A stretch of DNA of 17,005 nucleotides from Onstottus_A sp036505875 (GTDB lineage Bacteria; Acidobacteriota; Blastocatellia; UBA7656), in the NCBI GenBank assembly GCA_036505875.1, contig DASXSR010000004.1:1-17005 (forward strand), given 5' to 3'. Under the pieces are notes generated by a model. It saw nothing but the letters and a program-made list of their open reading frames with translations, ran no database searches and was not told the DNA's origin. This document shows positions 6,700 through 13,710 of the stretch, in pieces. The first letter of the stretch is position 1. Each line of letters opens with the position of its first letter. Made by a program: the position numbers and the translations under genes.

Positions 6700-6720
6700 C
6701 TGAGATCTGAGATCTGAGAT
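6700..6720 (+). repeat. Three tandem copies of the heptamer CTGAGAT
   Basis: CTGAGAT is repeated exactly at 6700-6706, 6707-6713 and 6714-6720, with a partial fourth copy (CTGA) continuing into the leader of the next gene. It occupies the short gap between the transglycosylase stop and the glycosyltransferase start, ending 6 nt before that ATG. It therefore overlaps the place where a ribosome-binding site would be. Confidence 0.85.
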
Positions 6721-6726
6721 CTGAAG

Positions 6727-7446
6727 ATGATTTCTTTCATCGTCCCCGCTTACAACGAACAAGCGCTGATTGGCCGGACCCTCGATGCGTTGAACCGGGC
6801 AGCGACCAGCATCGGCGAGACTTATGAAATCGTCGTCGCCGACGATTCGTCAAACGATCAAACGGCTGAGATCGCTGAAGCTCACGGTGCGCGGGTTATT
6901 CGGGTCAACGTTCGACAGATCGCCGCGACTCGCAACGCAGGCGCTCGCGAGGCCGTAGGCGACAAATTCATTTTCGTTGACGCTGACACCGTGGTCTGCG
7001 AAGCAGTCGTTAGGTCAGCGATTGAGGCGATGAACGTCGGCGCGGTCGGAGGCGGATCAGCAGCTCGGTTCGATGGGCAGGTCCCTCCCTGGGCAGAGCT
7101 TCTCAACCCGCTCTTTGTGAGAGCCTTTCGCGCGATGGGCATTGCGTGCGGCTGCTTTCTGTTTTGCACCCGTGAAGCGTTCGAAGCGGCAGGCGGATTC
7201 GATGAAACACTATTCGCGTCCGAAGAGATTACGATGAGTCTCGCTTTGAAGCGAGTGGGCCGATTCGTCGTCGTTCCGGAATCGGTTGTTACGTCGGGCC
7301 GAAAGCTGAGGATGTATTCCTGCAAAGAGATGTTGACGCCCTTCGTGAGTTACTTGCGTTCCGGTCGCAAGGCGCTCAAAACGCGCGAAGGTCTCGATCT
7401 TTGGTACGCAGACCGGCGAGAGGACCCCGAGTTCGCCCTCGAATGA
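6727..7446 (+). CDS. Family 2 glycosyltransferase
   Basis: GT-A fold glycosyltransferases of this family move a sugar from a nucleotide-sugar donor to a lipid, glycan or protein acceptor. The 239-residue protein has the family's motifs in order: SFIVPAYNEQALI (3-15), EIVVADDSSNDQT (34-46, donor-binding Asp), RNAGAREAVGDKFIFVDADT (69-88) with the metal-binding D-A-D at 85-87, GGFDE (156-160) and the SEEITMSLALKRVG stretch (165-178) supplying the acidic catalytic region. There is no signal peptide or clear membrane segment, so it probably works at the inner face of the membrane. It starts 44 nt after the transglycosylase and may be co-transcribed. The substrate cannot be predicted. It lacks a strong Shine-Dalgarno site; the heptamer repeat lies there instead. 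Confidence 0.88.
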   Translation: MISFIVPAYNEQALIGRTLDALNRAATSIGETYEIVVADDSSNDQTAEIAEAHGARVIRVNVRQIAATRNAGAREAVGDKFIFVDADTVVCEAVVRSAIEAMNVGAVGGGSAARFDGQVPPWAELLNPLFVRAFRAMGIACGCFLFCTREAFEAAGGFDETLFASEEITMSLALKRVGRFVVVPESVVTSGRKLRMYSCKEMLTPFVSYLRSGRKALKTREGLDLWYADRREDPEFALE

Positions 7447-7562
7447 CCGCTGACGATTCTTCCCCGAATCGGGAACAGACATCGCGCTTTCTTTGTTGTA
7501 TACTGCACCCAATGTCGGCTTAGGAATGGCCGGCAGTTATTCAAGCTCCAAAGGGTCCGACT

Positions 7563-9464
7563 ATGGAGTGGCCAGAACGCGACAGGTTGATAGTAATCGG
7601 GATGGTCTTCATCCTGGTGTTCTGCCTCACGGCGCGACCGGTGTTGAACGCCGCAGATCCCGCCTCTTCGTTCTCAAATAACCCAACCTCATTGGCAGAA
7701 AAACTATTTCGGGATGCCAGTGATCTCGGTCGCGCGCTGCACGAGCGCCCGCTCCAGGAACGAAGCACCGACGATTACCGTCGCGCGCTTGATGCGTACG
7801 GTCAGGTCATTCGTCTTAACACCGACAATTACTATTCTGCTGAGTCGCTGGCGCGAAGGGCTGAGCTGCTGCGCGAGATTGCGGACGCGACGGGGGATTC
7901 GGCGCTCTATCAACAAGCGATCGAGAGCTACCGCGAGGTAGTTGTTTCACATCCTCAAAGCTCGTTCGTCGGCGACGCCTTGATAAGCATTGCCCAGATT
8001 TACGAAGAGAGTTTGCAAGATCTGGATGGCGCTGCGGCGGCTTACAGCGAGTTGATGTCTTATTTCCCATCGTCCATGTTGGGCCGCGAGGCGCGCGCGG
8101 TGCGCGCGCGGCTTGAAGCGCAGCTCAAAAACCGTCCAGTTGATGTGACAATCGGGTCGCCAAACGCCATCGAGCGATCAACCTGGGCGCCCAGGCTGAC
8201 GAACGTCCGCAACTACAGCGGACCCGATTACGCTCGAGTGGTAATAGACCTCTCCGCGCAGACTCGTTACGCCGCACGGCGCGCCGGCAATCGATTGAGC
8301 ATTCAGTTGAGCGATGCGGCGATCTCTTCCTCCCTCAGAGGACGACGATTCCTTGTGAACGAAGGCAGCTTGCTGAAGCGGGTTACGGCGTTTGACTCGC
8401 GCGTCGATTCAACAAGTGCGGCTGTTCAGGTCGATGTCGAGGTCCGAACGCTATCGTCTTTTTCGATAGTCCGCCTCAGCGATCCCGAACGTCTGGTGAT
8501 CGACGTCCATTCGGGTGAGATTGCTCGCGAACGGTCTTCGGTATCGCCGCTTCGGTCCATCGTCGGGAAGTCTGAATCACCTAGCAGGGCGTCGCAAACG
8601 AGATCCCTCGCTGACACAACCAGCAACATTTACAAAACGCTCCCGGAGATTACAGAGCCGATACTGCCATTCTCGCCGAATGAATCGCGCAGCGCACCCA
8701 ACTCGTCAGCAGCCGCTCAAGAGTTGGCTGCCAAAGTCGACGCCAAAGCCGCGCAGTCGCCGATCAAGCGAATCGTCATCGATCCCGGCCACGGCGGTCA
8801 CGACACCGGCACAATTAGCGCGAGCGGAATGCGCGAGAAGGATTTGGTCCTCGACGTAGCTCATCGGTTGAAGGCTTACATAAAACGCAACTACCCCGAC
8901 GTCGAAGTGATAATGACGCGAGATTCAGACCGCTTCGTTGCGCTCGAAGAACGAACGGCAATTGCCAATTCGCGCCACGCCGATTTGTTCATATCGATTC
9001 ACGCAAACGCAAGTCCGTCGCGCGTGGCGTCCGGCGTCGAGACTTTCTTTCTCAGTCCGGACCGCGCGCCTGCTGAAGATCTGCAAGCAGCCGCTCGCGA
9101 AAATGCCAGGCTTGCAAGCGAGAAGGCAACTGACAAACCGGAGCCGATGTTTGCGAGCGTGACGGTCGGCAATCGCGTGGCCGAATCTCGCGAGCTCGCT
9201 CGTTACATTCAAGCGGGATTGGTGCGTGGCATCGGCGCACAGTCGCCACGAACGGCGATGAATCGCGGGGTCAAGCACGCGCCGTTCGTCGTGTTGTTGG
9301 GCGCGGCAATGCCAAGCGTTCTCGCCGAAGTTTCCTTCCTCTCAAACCCGAAAGACGAAGCTCTATTACAGACGGTCGGATTCCGCGAGCGAGTCGCGGC
9401 ATCGCTGTTCGCGGGATTGAATGCTTACCTGAAAAAGAATCGCCCCGAATCCAAGGGCAAATGA
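7563..9464 (+). CDS. N-acetylmuramoyl-L-alanine amidase with TPR-like and AMIN domains
   Basis: The enzyme cuts the amide bond between MurNAc and the L-Ala of the stem peptide, for instance during cell separation. The 633-residue protein has an uncleaved or cleaved N-terminal hydrophobic segment (about 9-30), TPR-like helices (45-186, including ALYQQAIESYREVV and DLDGAAAAYSELM), an AMIN domain (208-318, RVVIDLSAQTRY...RLVIDVHSG) that in this family targets peptidoglycan or the division site, a disordered linker (320-400), and an amidase_3 domain (401-626). Zinc ligands H410 (DPGHGGHD), E425 (REKDL) and H480 (SIHAN) and catalytic E589 (AEVSFLSN) are all present, so it should be active. A TATACT box lies at 7499-7504 but has no evident -35. 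The TPR addition suggests recruitment by a protein partner. Confidence 0.92.
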   Translation: MEWPERDRLIVIGMVFILVFCLTARPVLNAADPASSFSNNPTSLAEKLFRDASDLGRALHERPLQERSTDDYRRALDAYGQVIRLNTDNYYSAESLARRAELLREIADATGDSALYQQAIESYREVVVSHPQSSFVGDALISIAQIYEESLQDLDGAAAAYSELMSYFPSSMLGREARAVRARLEAQLKNRPVDVTIGSPNAIERSTWAPRLTNVRNYSGPDYARVVIDLSAQTRYAARRAGNRLSIQLSDAAISSSLRGRRFLVNEGSLLKRVTAFDSRVDSTSAAVQVDVEVRTLSSFSIVRLSDPERLVIDVHSGEIARERSSVSPLRSIVGKSESPSRASQTRSLADTTSNIYKTLPEITEPILPFSPNESRSAPNSSAAAQELAAKVDAKAAQSPIKRIVIDPGHGGHDTGTISASGMREKDLVLDVAHRLKAYIKRNYPDVEVIMTRDSDRFVALEERTAIANSRHADLFISIHANASPSRVASGVETFFLSPDRAPAEDLQAAARENARLASEKATDKPEPMFASVTVGNRVAESRELARYIQAGLVRGIGAQSPRTAMNRGVKHAPFVVLLGAAMPSVLAEVSFLSNPKDEALLQTVGFRERVAASLFAGLNAYLKKNRPESKGK

Positions 9465-9556
9465 TCGCTGCTCCACTGAGACGTTCTGAAGTGTAAGTGC
9501 GATAAGAGCAGCTCGTTTAACCGCCCACCCCCGCCCGGCTGTCCGATTGGGCTTCG

Positions 9557-9585
9557 TTGACTTCGCTAAGCCCCTATGTGAGAAT
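9557..9585 (+). promoter_or_regulatory. Possible promoter of the Ser/Thr kinase gene
   Basis: TTGACT (9557-9562) is followed after 17 nt by GAGAAT (9580-9585, four of six). It sits downstream of the extended TTG start at 9547, so if it is real it supports translation from the ATG at 9634. Confidence 0.4.
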
Positions 9586-9633
9586 TGTCGCGGCTGTGAA
9601 GCTCCCCTCGGCTCCAATCGCGCAAGAACAACA

Positions 9634-11802
9634 ATGAGCACCAGACGTATCGGAAATTACCAGGTCATCGAGTACGTAGGAAGTGGCGGGTTCGGCTCGG
9701 TGTTTAAAGCCGAAGACGTTCACACACCGGGCCGAGTTGTCGCCATCAAAGAGCTTCATAAGAAACACACTCGTAATCAGGTCATCAAGCAGCGCTTCTT
9801 CCAGGAAGCCGTCGCGATGGCCCGTCTCGATCATACCAATCTGCCGCGACTCTTCACTTTCGGCGAAGACAACGGCTCCTACTATCTGGTGATGGAGTTC
9901 ATCTCGGGCAAGCTGCTCGGAGATGAGATCCACGAACACGGTCCGATGAAAGCCCAACGCGCCGTCGCCGTGCTCGCGCAGGTATTGGACGCTCTCGGGT
10001 ACGCGCACCGCAACGGCATCATTCATCGCGATCTGAAACCCGACAACATCATTCTCGTAGGCGATGGCGACACTCCGAGGATCAAAGTGCTCGACTTTGG
10101 AATCGCGCGGATGGTCGGCGGCGAGAGTCTTACGCTCACAGGCGAAGGTTTCGGTACGCCCGCTTACATGTCTCCTGAACGTATCGCCGGCGCCGCGGGA
10201 GACGACCCGCGAATGGATCTCTACTCGGCGGGAATAATCCTTTTCGAGATGCTGAGCGCCAAAGCTCCGTTCACATCCGCGGCCAGCGATCCCGCTCTCT
10301 ATTGGACGGAAATGCGCGAGCTTCATCAACGCGAACCTTTGCCGTCGCTCGCCTCGCTCGGCGTCTCAAGCGCGCTGCAAGACGTGATGGCGCGCGCAAC
10401 TGACAAGCGCGTCGAAGATCGCTATCAGACCGCGGATGAGATGCTTGCCGACCTTAAGAACATTAGCATCCCAGTGTCGGACGCTTCGACCGCGGCGAGT
10501 ACCTCGCGTCTGCTTCTGACTACCGTGCCGGCCAGCGCTGAGGTCTTCGTTGACGACGTGTCGCACGGAACGTCTGACTCGGTGAGAGGCAAGATACTGA
10601 TCGACGGATTGGCTGCGGGAGTGCATCGCGTTCGGGTCCTTAAGCAAGGCTTCAACGAGTACCGAATCAACGTTGCGCTCGAAGAGGGAAAGGATACTGA
10701 CTTGCAAGTCGTGCTCTCGGCTCGCGCAACCGTCGCTATGCCGCCCGCCGCAGAGACAGCCGCCGGTGGTTTTGAGACCCAAAAGCTTCAAGGTGCGGAT
10801 AACGTCAAGACCGCAATGCTCCTGGTCGAGAGCCTTCCGTCGGGCAGCACTGTTTTCGTCGGGTCCCAGCCGGTTGCCCATGCAGATGAGGATGGCCGCG
10901 CGACGGTTAAACTCAGTCCGGGCGCGTACGAGATTCGCGCGTCTGCGCCGTCGGGCGCCACAGCTGCGCGAGTCGTAACGATTACAGACCAGGATGCCGG
11001 TGCAGTCAAGACAACAACTCTTCCGCTCACTCTTGCAACTGGCGCCAGTACTCCGCGTCTTCCGGGAAAGGGCGAGCCTTCGCGAAGAGGGAGACAACTC
11101 GCCGCGGCCGGTGTGCTGACGTTACTGTTGGCGCTCGCCGCTACGGCTTACTTCGTCTTGCGAGGCCCCAACCGAAATCGCGCTCAAGTTGAGTCGGCTT
11201 CGGTTTCTAATGCCACCTCAGCGGCTCCGGCGCAGGCTGCGCCGGAGACTGCCTCTGACAAACAGCCGGATACTCAAGCGACGGACCAGCAACAAGTGAT
11301 CGAAGACAAAAAAAAGGCCGCCGACGCGCGACGGCAAGCCGAACTCGAGAAGAAAGCCGCGCCAAAAGAATCGGACAAGGATGAGCGAAAAGCCATAGAG
11401 CCGCATCCGGCCGCGCCGGTTCCGCCCGCGGCCGATACGCTTCCCGAACCCGAACACCATTCCTCAACTCCGAACCGCGAGGCTTGCGTCGTCGTGATCG
11501 TCACCGACGCCGCAGGCCAACCGGCGCCGCACCTCAGAGTCGCCATCGCCGAGCAAGCTGAAGGCGCGCGTGCGACTTTGTATAACGGCCAGACGAACGA
11601 GAAAGGCCGATGGCATGACTGCGGTCTCGCGCCTGGTCACCGAATCCGGGTCGCCGTCTTCGGACCCCGCGGCGCGTTGCTTGGCGCTCAGCAGTCGGTC
11701 GTTGCAATAGGAAGGAACGTCGTGCAGTTTCAACTGCAGAAGAAGATCGACGAGATGCCGCGACCGGGTCCAAACAGAAAGCGTCCGTGGCAGCGCCCCT
11801 GA
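9634..11802 (+). CDS. Membrane-anchored Ser/Thr protein kinase with PEGA domains
   Basis: This is a Hanks-type kinase of 722 residues. The ATG at 9634 (MSTRRIGNYQVIEYVGSG) is preferred to a TTG at 9547, because kinases of this class begin just before the glycine loop. Kinase domain (about 8-275): GSGGFG 16-21, K39 in VAIKE, E58, catalytic HRDLKPDN 131-138, DFG 154-156, SPE 180-182; all needed residues are present. A PEGA repeat follows (292-361, LLLTTVPASAEVFVDD) and a second, weaker one (394-466). A membrane segment spans about 489-509, then a Lys/Glu-rich charged stretch (552-590), a Pro-rich linker and a C-terminal beta domain (617-702) like carboxypeptidase regulatory folds. With one membrane pass the kinase would be cytoplasmic and the last domain extracytoplasmic, a plausible sensor. 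The PEGA repeats would lie on the kinase side, which is unusual for a presumed envelope-binding domain. Envelope genes precede it. Confidence 0.92.
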   Translation: MSTRRIGNYQVIEYVGSGGFGSVFKAEDVHTPGRVVAIKELHKKHTRNQVIKQRFFQEAVAMARLDHTNLPRLFTFGEDNGSYYLVMEFISGKLLGDEIHEHGPMKAQRAVAVLAQVLDALGYAHRNGIIHRDLKPDNIILVGDGDTPRIKVLDFGIARMVGGESLTLTGEGFGTPAYMSPERIAGAAGDDPRMDLYSAGIILFEMLSAKAPFTSAASDPALYWTEMRELHQREPLPSLASLGVSSALQDVMARATDKRVEDRYQTADEMLADLKNISIPVSDASTAASTSRLLLTTVPASAEVFVDDVSHGTSDSVRGKILIDGLAAGVHRVRVLKQGFNEYRINVALEEGKDTDLQVVLSARATVAMPPAAETAAGGFETQKLQGADNVKTAMLLVESLPSGSTVFVGSQPVAHADEDGRATVKLSPGAYEIRASAPSGATAARVVTITDQDAGAVKTTTLPLTLATGASTPRLPGKGEPSRRGRQLAAAGVLTLLLALAATAYFVLRGPNRNRAQVESASVSNATSAAPAQAAPETASDKQPDTQATDQQQVIEDKKKAADARRQAELEKKAAPKESDKDERKAIEPHPAAPVPPAADTLPEPEHHSSTPNREACVVVIVTDAAGQPAPHLRVAIAEQAEGARATLYNGQTNEKGRWHDCGLAPGHRIRVAVFGPRGALLGAQQSVVAIGRNVVQFQLQKKIDEMPRPGPNRKRPWQRP

Positions 11803-11832
11803 GGCGCCAACCTCCATTTTCTCAAATAGCTA

Positions 11833-11862
11833 TTGAAATCAGCGGCTCGATTCTGTTAGTCT
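11833..11862 (+). promoter_or_regulatory. Possible promoter of the small zinc-ribbon-like gene
   Basis: TTGAAA (11833-11838) is followed after 18 nt by TAGTCT (11857-11862), a good -35 with a poor -10. A start near 11869 would place the hairpin at 11873-11900 at the very 5' end of the transcript. Confidence 0.3.
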
Positions 11863-11872
11863 GAAAATTTGT

Positions 11873-11900
11873 GCGCCATGCGCGATTCGCGACATGGCGC
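11873..11900 (+). promoter_or_regulatory. Strong hairpin in the 5' leader of the small gene at 11927
   Basis: GCGCCATG (11873-11880) pairs with CATGGCGC (11893-11900). The stem extends inwards as CGCG (11881-11884) with CGCG (11888-11891), leaving loop ATT and one bulged A (11892), 12 pairs in all. It ends 11 nt before the GGAGAG ribosome-binding site. No T-tract follows, so it does not look like a terminator; mRNA stabilisation or a protein or translation-control site are possible. Confidence 0.6.
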
Positions 11901-11926
11901 GATCACTTTGAAAGGAGAGCAGAGCT

Positions 11927-12154
11927 ATGGCAAGAGGATCATCCCGCGCGGTTCGCTTGAACTGCCCGAAGTGCTTCAGTGCGTTTACTGTGGTCGCTTA
12001 TCTCTCGCAGGGGATAGCGGCGAACGATTACTGGAAGCAGCGAGCAGAAGAGCACGATTGCGCCGCCCACGAGAAGAAGCTTGCAGCAGCGCGTTCGTCT
12101 GACGGAACCAAGAACCCGCTCAAGGCCTCAAAAGCAGCCGCCCGCGGCAAGTAA
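11927..12154 (+). CDS. Small CPxC...HxCxxH protein, putative metal-binding
   Basis: A 75-residue basic protein (MARGSSRAVRLNCPKCFSAF...). GGAG lies 9 nt before the ATG. Cys13 and Cys16 form a zinc-knuckle-like CPKC, and H43, C45 and H48 (EEHDCAAHEKK) could complete a metal site after a short helix. The spacing of 27 residues between the halves would suit a small zinc ribbon, but the helix YLSQGIAANDYWKQRAEEHD between them is not typical of classical ribbons. The tail is Lys/Ala-rich (KNPLKASKAAARGK), compatible with nucleic-acid binding. It has no signal peptide, so it is cytoplasmic. I do not recognise the family. It stands alone between the kinase and convergent lipA, with a hairpin-bearing leader. 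That leader and the good ribosome-binding site make it likely to be real. Confidence 0.75.
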   Translation: MARGSSRAVRLNCPKCFSAFTVVAYLSQGIAANDYWKQRAEEHDCAAHEKKLAAARSSDGTKNPLKASKAAARGK

Positions 12155-12174
12155 TAATAAACCCAACGTCTTAA

Positions 12175-12194
12175 GGGCCGGCAACCGCCGGCCC
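12175..12194. terminator. Terminator-like stem-loop between convergent genes
   Basis: GGGCCGGC (12175-12182) and GCCGGCCC (12187-12194) form a perfect 8-bp G+C stem with loop AACC. It lies 21 nt after the small gene's stop and 28 nt after the end of lipA on the other strand. No true T-run follows on the plus strand (TGCCCTTTACT), so intrinsic termination may be weak; its position suggests a shared, bidirectional role. Confidence 0.55.
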
Positions 12195-12221
12195 TGCCCT
12201 TTACTCCCAACCATCAAGCGG

Positions 12222-13205
12222 CTATTTGCTAGCTTGAGGTCTGCCTTCAAGCTGGATCAACATTGAAGCTTCTAGCGCTGGCGACGCGGCGGCGAAAATA
12301 TCGTCGTTGCTGTAGTCACCCGCCGCTGCTTCGGCGCCTTCGGTGTGGCGGCCCGCGTGATACGAGCTGCGTACAAGCGGTCCAGCTTCGACGTAGCGGA
12401 AACCCATCCTCAGCGCTTCTGACTTCAAGTAACCGAATTCGTCGGGAGAGTAATATTTCTCGATCGGGATGTGCTTCGGTGTGGGCGCCAGATATTGGCC
12501 GACAGTAAGAATGTCGCAGCCCGTGCCGGCTATGTCGCGAAACGTTTTCAGCAGCTCGTCAACCGTCTCGCCCAGTCCGGCCATCAGGCCGGACTTTGTC
12601 AGCAGCGGCTGCTCGGACTTTCGCGCGTGGGCCCGGCGCAGCAACTCGAGTGACTGCTCGTACTTTGCATCGGGACGCACGTGCTTGTACAAACGATGAA
12701 CCGTTTCGGTGTTGTGATTGAGCACGTCGGGTCGAGCTTCCAGCACGATATTCAAGGCTGCTTCGCTGCCGCAGAAATCCGGTATCAGAACCTCGACGCG
12801 AGTGCCCGGGTTTAACCGCCGTATCCAGTGAATCGTCTGCGCAAAGTGATGCGCGCCGCCGTCAGGCAGCTCGTCTCGATTGACGCTGGTTACTACCGCG
12901 TGTTTGACGCCAAGTTGTCGAACCGCTTCTCCAACGTGACGCGGCTCGTCAGGATCGAGCGCCTTCGGCTTTCCTTTGCTCACAGCGCAAAAGCCGCAAT
13001 GCCGTGTGCAAACATCGCCGAGAATCATGAAGGTCGCGGTGCCTTCGCTCCAGCACTCAAAAACGTTGGGGCAGCGAGCTTCCTGACAAACCGTGTGCAG
13101 GCTCAGGTCATTGATCATCCGATTCACGCTTTCGAAAGTTTCGTTAGCGTGAATCCTGACCTTGAGCCATTCCGGTCTTGGACCTGCGAGTTTCGGCTTA
13201 GCCAT
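12222..13205 (-). CDS. lipA: Lipoyl synthase
   Basis: LipA inserts two sulfur atoms into the octanoyl chain carried by E2 and GcvH proteins, giving the lipoyl cofactor of pyruvate and 2-oxoglutarate dehydrogenases and the glycine cleavage system. The 327-residue length is typical. Auxiliary cluster cysteines C40, C45, C51 (CQEARCPNVFECW) and radical-SAM cysteines C66, C70, C73 (CTRHCGFC) are present, as are TSVNRDELPDGGA (106-118), NHNTETV (163-169), KSGLMAGLGE (204-213) and the C-terminal RSSYHA (279-284), whose serine ligates the auxiliary cluster. All catalytic features are intact. No lipB octanoyltransferase is adjacent. The start has no evident Shine-Dalgarno site. It converges with the small gene at 11927. 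Confidence 0.97.
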   Translation of the reverse strand: MAKPKLAGPRPEWLKVRIHANETFESVNRMINDLSLHTVCQEARCPNVFECWSEGTATFMILGDVCTRHCGFCAVSKGKPKALDPDEPRHVGEAVRQLGVKHAVVTSVNRDELPDGGAHHFAQTIHWIRRLNPGTRVEVLIPDFCGSEAALNIVLEARPDVLNHNTETVHRLYKHVRPDAKYEQSLELLRRAHARKSEQPLLTKSGLMAGLGETVDELLKTFRDIAGTGCDILTVGQYLAPTPKHIPIEKYYSPDEFGYLKSEALRMGFRYVEAGPLVRSSYHAGRHTEGAEAAAGDYSNDDIFAAASPALEASMLIQLEGRPQASK

Positions 13206-13372
13206 CGAGAATATGATGACGAATGTCCACGTGTCTCACAAGCGTCACGGGTCACAAGTCCAGCTCGCGATCTAAAGTCAGCGCGAATCTATCCTTTTCG
13301 GACGCCGTAGTGCGTGGCTTGGTTTCGCGCGCGTACGCTAGTGTTTCGGTGCCCACCCGAAGGCTTTCGCAG

Positions 13373-13547
13373 CAACCTCACCGGGTTGTGGCCTACGCCA
13401 GCCATTAGCACAACGCCATCGTGTTCGTTTAATGAATTGATTCGCCTCAGCCACAACCTCGTTGGGGTTGTGGCGTTGTTGGATCATCGCGTCTCCCAGG
13501 GTAGGAGTACCAACGCTGGGCTAGTAGCAGCAATCCCGTTGGGATTG
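13373..13547. repeat. Intergenic hairpins at regular ~80-bp spacing
   Basis: Three related stem-loops: CAACC/GGTTG at 13373-13388; CCACAACC/GGTTGTGG at 13451-13473 (extended by a T-G and a C-G pair to a GTT loop); and CAATCCC/GGGATTG at 13531-13547 (loop GTT). Their centres are about 81 and 77 nt apart. A fourth inverted repeat, CCCAG/CTGGG with inner GGTA/TACC, lies between the last two (13495-13520). No coding frame explains them. They resemble REP/BIME-like intergenic elements. Confidence 0.65.
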
Positions 13548-13604
13548 TCATAAGCTTCCCCGCGGTTGAGCATCCCGTCGACTTCGAGCAACTGGAGCTC
13601 TTCG

Positions 13605-13676
13605 CGACCAGGCCACCAGGCGACCAGGCGACCAGGCGACCAGGCGACCAGGCGACCAGGCGACCAGGCGACCAGG
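13605..13676. repeat. Nine tandem copies of an 8-bp unit (CGACCAGG)
   Basis: Units run without gaps from 13605 to 13676. All are CGACCAGG except the second (13613-13620), which has C for G at position 2. The array begins 34 nt after the stop of the D-aminoacylase gene, measured on the minus strand, and is outside any supported gene. The 8-bp period does not keep a reading frame. Confidence 0.95.
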
Positions 13677-13710
13677 CTCGAGCAGGAATGGCCGCCGAGA
13701 CTGGCGCCGA

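Noticed and set aside
7466..7481. TTCCC/GGGAA inverted repeat after the glycosyltransferase as a terminator
   Set aside because: The stem is only 5 bp with a 6-nt loop and no T-tract.
9547..9633. N-terminal extension of the kinase from TTG at 9547
   Set aside because: The extra 29 residues are unlike kinase N-termini, and the candidate promoter lies within the stretch.
13373..13547. Regularly spaced hairpins as a degenerate CRISPR
   Set aside because: The hairpin sequences differ, repeats would be only about 16 to 23 nt with spacers of about 60, and no leader or cas gene is visible.
13605..13676. Short regular repeats as a CRISPR array
   Set aside because: The 8-bp units are contiguous with no spacers, and no cas gene is present.
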